A stretch of DNA of 64,000 bases from Desulfobacula sp. (lineage in GTDB: Bacteria; Desulfobacterota; Desulfobacteria; Desulfobacterales; Desulfobacteraceae): positions 1 to 64,000 of the forward strand of contig NZ_JAQYWD010000018.1 in NCBI RefSeq assembly GCF_030145145.1. Direction: 5' to 3'. Position 1 is the first letter of the stretch, and every line of letters starts with the position of its first letter. The position numbers were made by a program, and so were the translations under genes. Below, piece by piece: positions 63,053 to 64,000 of this stretch. The notes beneath the pieces are model-generated. The model ran no database searches. It was not told the DNA's origin and saw only the letters and a program-made list of their open reading frames with translations.

Positions 63053-64000
63053 TTAGGCTTCTGTAAAATCCGCTGGCGGGGTCTTCAGGAAGGGCCTGAA
63101 CAAGGATTTATTATTGGCCTTGCCATATGCTTCATCAGGACTGATCCATCCTTTTTTATACAATTGCATGATGGCATCATCCAGCAGTTGCATCCCATAT
63201 TGCTTCCCCGTTTGAATCATGGAGGGTACCTGGTGCGTTTTGGCTTCCCGTATAAGATTACGCACCGCAGGGGTTGCCACCAGAATTTCCATGGCCGCAC
63301 ACCGCCCTTTTTTATCAATTCGTTTGAACAATGTCTGGGCCACGACCGCGCGAAGACCATCCGACAATGTGGACCGGATCTGGGCCTGTTCAGTGGAAGG
63401 GAACACTTCGATTATTCTGTCAACGGTTTTAGCGGCACTGGAGGTATGCAGGGTACCAAACACCAGATGCCCAGTGGAGGCGGCTTCTATGGCCAGAGAA
63501 ATCGTTTCAAGATCCCTTAACTCGCCCACGAGAATAATATCCGGATCTTCACGCAACGCCCCCCTTAATGCCGATGAAAACGTCTGTGTGTGTAATCCCA
63601 CCTCCCGATGATTCACAATACAGTTCTGGCTTCTATGCACGAACTCAATGGGATCTTCCACGGTGATAATATGGTCTTTTCTGTTTCTGTTGGCCTGATC
63701 GATAATAGCGGCCAAAGTGGTTGATTTACCCGAACCGGTTGGCCCTGTCACCAGGACAAGTCCCCGGGGCAGATCGGCCAGTTTTGAAATAACTGGCGGA
63801 AGCCCCAGCTGTTCTGCCGTCAGTATTTCAGACGGGATCTCACGGAAAACAGCAGAAATCCCATTTTTTTGCATAAAATAGTTGGCCCTGTACCTGGCCA
63901 GCCCTGGGATTTCATAACCAAAATCCACATCTCCGGTCTCTTCAAAAACCTTGATCTTCTCCTGGGAAGTTATTTCATATAAAAGACCCCTGAGTTTATC
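63053..64000 (-). CDS. pilT: PilT retraction ATPase (truncated by window edge)
   Basis: At least 316 residues; the frame is open to the window end, where it continues LLYEITSQEKIKVFEETGDVDFGYEIPGLARYRANYFMQ, the usual PilT N-domain. Walker A is GPTGSGKSTTLAAII, the Asp box IITVEDPIEFVHRSQ, Walker B ILVGELRDLETISLAIEAASTGHLVFGTLHT, and AVRNLIREAKTHQ is the PilT retraction motif. It is followed by a second pilT-like gene. The 5' end lies outside the window. Confidence 0.93.
   Translation of the reverse strand, partial: DKLRGLLYEITSQEKIKVFEETGDVDFGYEIPGLARYRANYFMQKNGISAVFREIPSEILTAEQLGLPPVISKLADLPRGLVLVTGPTGSGKSTTLAAIIDQANRNRKDHIITVEDPIEFVHRSQNCIVNHREVGLHTQTFSSALRGALREDPDIILVGELRDLETISLAIEAASTGHLVFGTLHTSSAAKTVDRIIEVFPSTEQAQIRSTLSDGLRAVVAQTLFKRIDKKGRCAAMEILVATPAVRNLIREAKTHQVPSMIQTGKQYGMQLLDDAIMQLYKKGWISPDEAYGKANNKSLFRPFLKTPPADFTEA

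Noticed and set aside
1-64000. tRNA, rRNA and CRISPR arrays
   Set aside because: Looked for cloverleaf-like sequence beside the recombinases and for regularly spaced repeats; none were found.

Overview
The window is a stretch of chromosome from a Gram-negative bacterium, most likely a deltaproteobacterium of the Desulfobacterales type. This is inferred from gene content (lpxC followed by a DUF4390 protein and an NtrY/NtrX pair, pilMNOPQ, two pilT genes, YedF, a Fur-FeoA-FeoA fusion beside feoB) and not from a 16S gene; no rRNA, tRNA or CRISPR array was seen.

Positions 1 to about 19,105 are an AT-rich mobile or accessory region. In order it holds a large NACHT NTPase with an Mrr-like nuclease head (probable anti-phage protein), remnants of phage antirepressor genes, a small tyrosine recombinase, a tiny Com-like zinc finger gene, a translationally coupled pair encoding a MazG-like NTP pyrophosphohydrolase and a nuclease / DUF2075 helicase / S24 peptidase fusion, a large serine recombinase, an HNH-like phage-type protein, a protein with family A DNA polymerase-like motifs, and a second large serine recombinase. 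The second recombinase starts about 60 bases from a truncated comM (yifB). comM is cut immediately before its Walker A motif, so the region appears to be an island integrated into comM. Its other end, with the rest of comM, lies outside the window to the left.

Positions 19,900 to 64,000 are ordinary chromosome. A likely seven-gene operon (lpxC, DUF4390, ntrY, ntrX, rsmD, coaD, lysR) is followed by a lone enoyl-CoA hydratase-family gene, an operon joining a hydantoinase/oxoprolinase-family protein, a histone-deacetylase-family amidohydrolase and EpmA, then pcm with a DUF368 polyprenyl-phosphate transporter, a K+ channel, a 5-formyl-THF cyclo-ligase, and serS-thrC-LysM protein-TPR lipoprotein. 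Next come pilMNOPQ (minus strand), a sigma-54 two-component pair, a YfgM-like protein, an iron-uptake cluster (Fur-FeoA-FeoA, FeoB, SH3 protein), dus with a YkgJ-type gene, yedF, and a minus-strand run of pilT, pilT, a zinc-ribbon/receiver protein, a membrane protein, PBP1A and a SPOR protein. The window ends inside a pilT.

Three copies of a 141-167 bp palindromic repeat lie between core genes; one is flanked by a perfect 9-bp direct repeat. A perfect 50-bp palindrome follows the sigma-54 regulator gene. The most interesting targets are the MazG / nuclease-helicase-S24 pair, the polymerase-like protein between two convergent serine recombinases, and the split comM.
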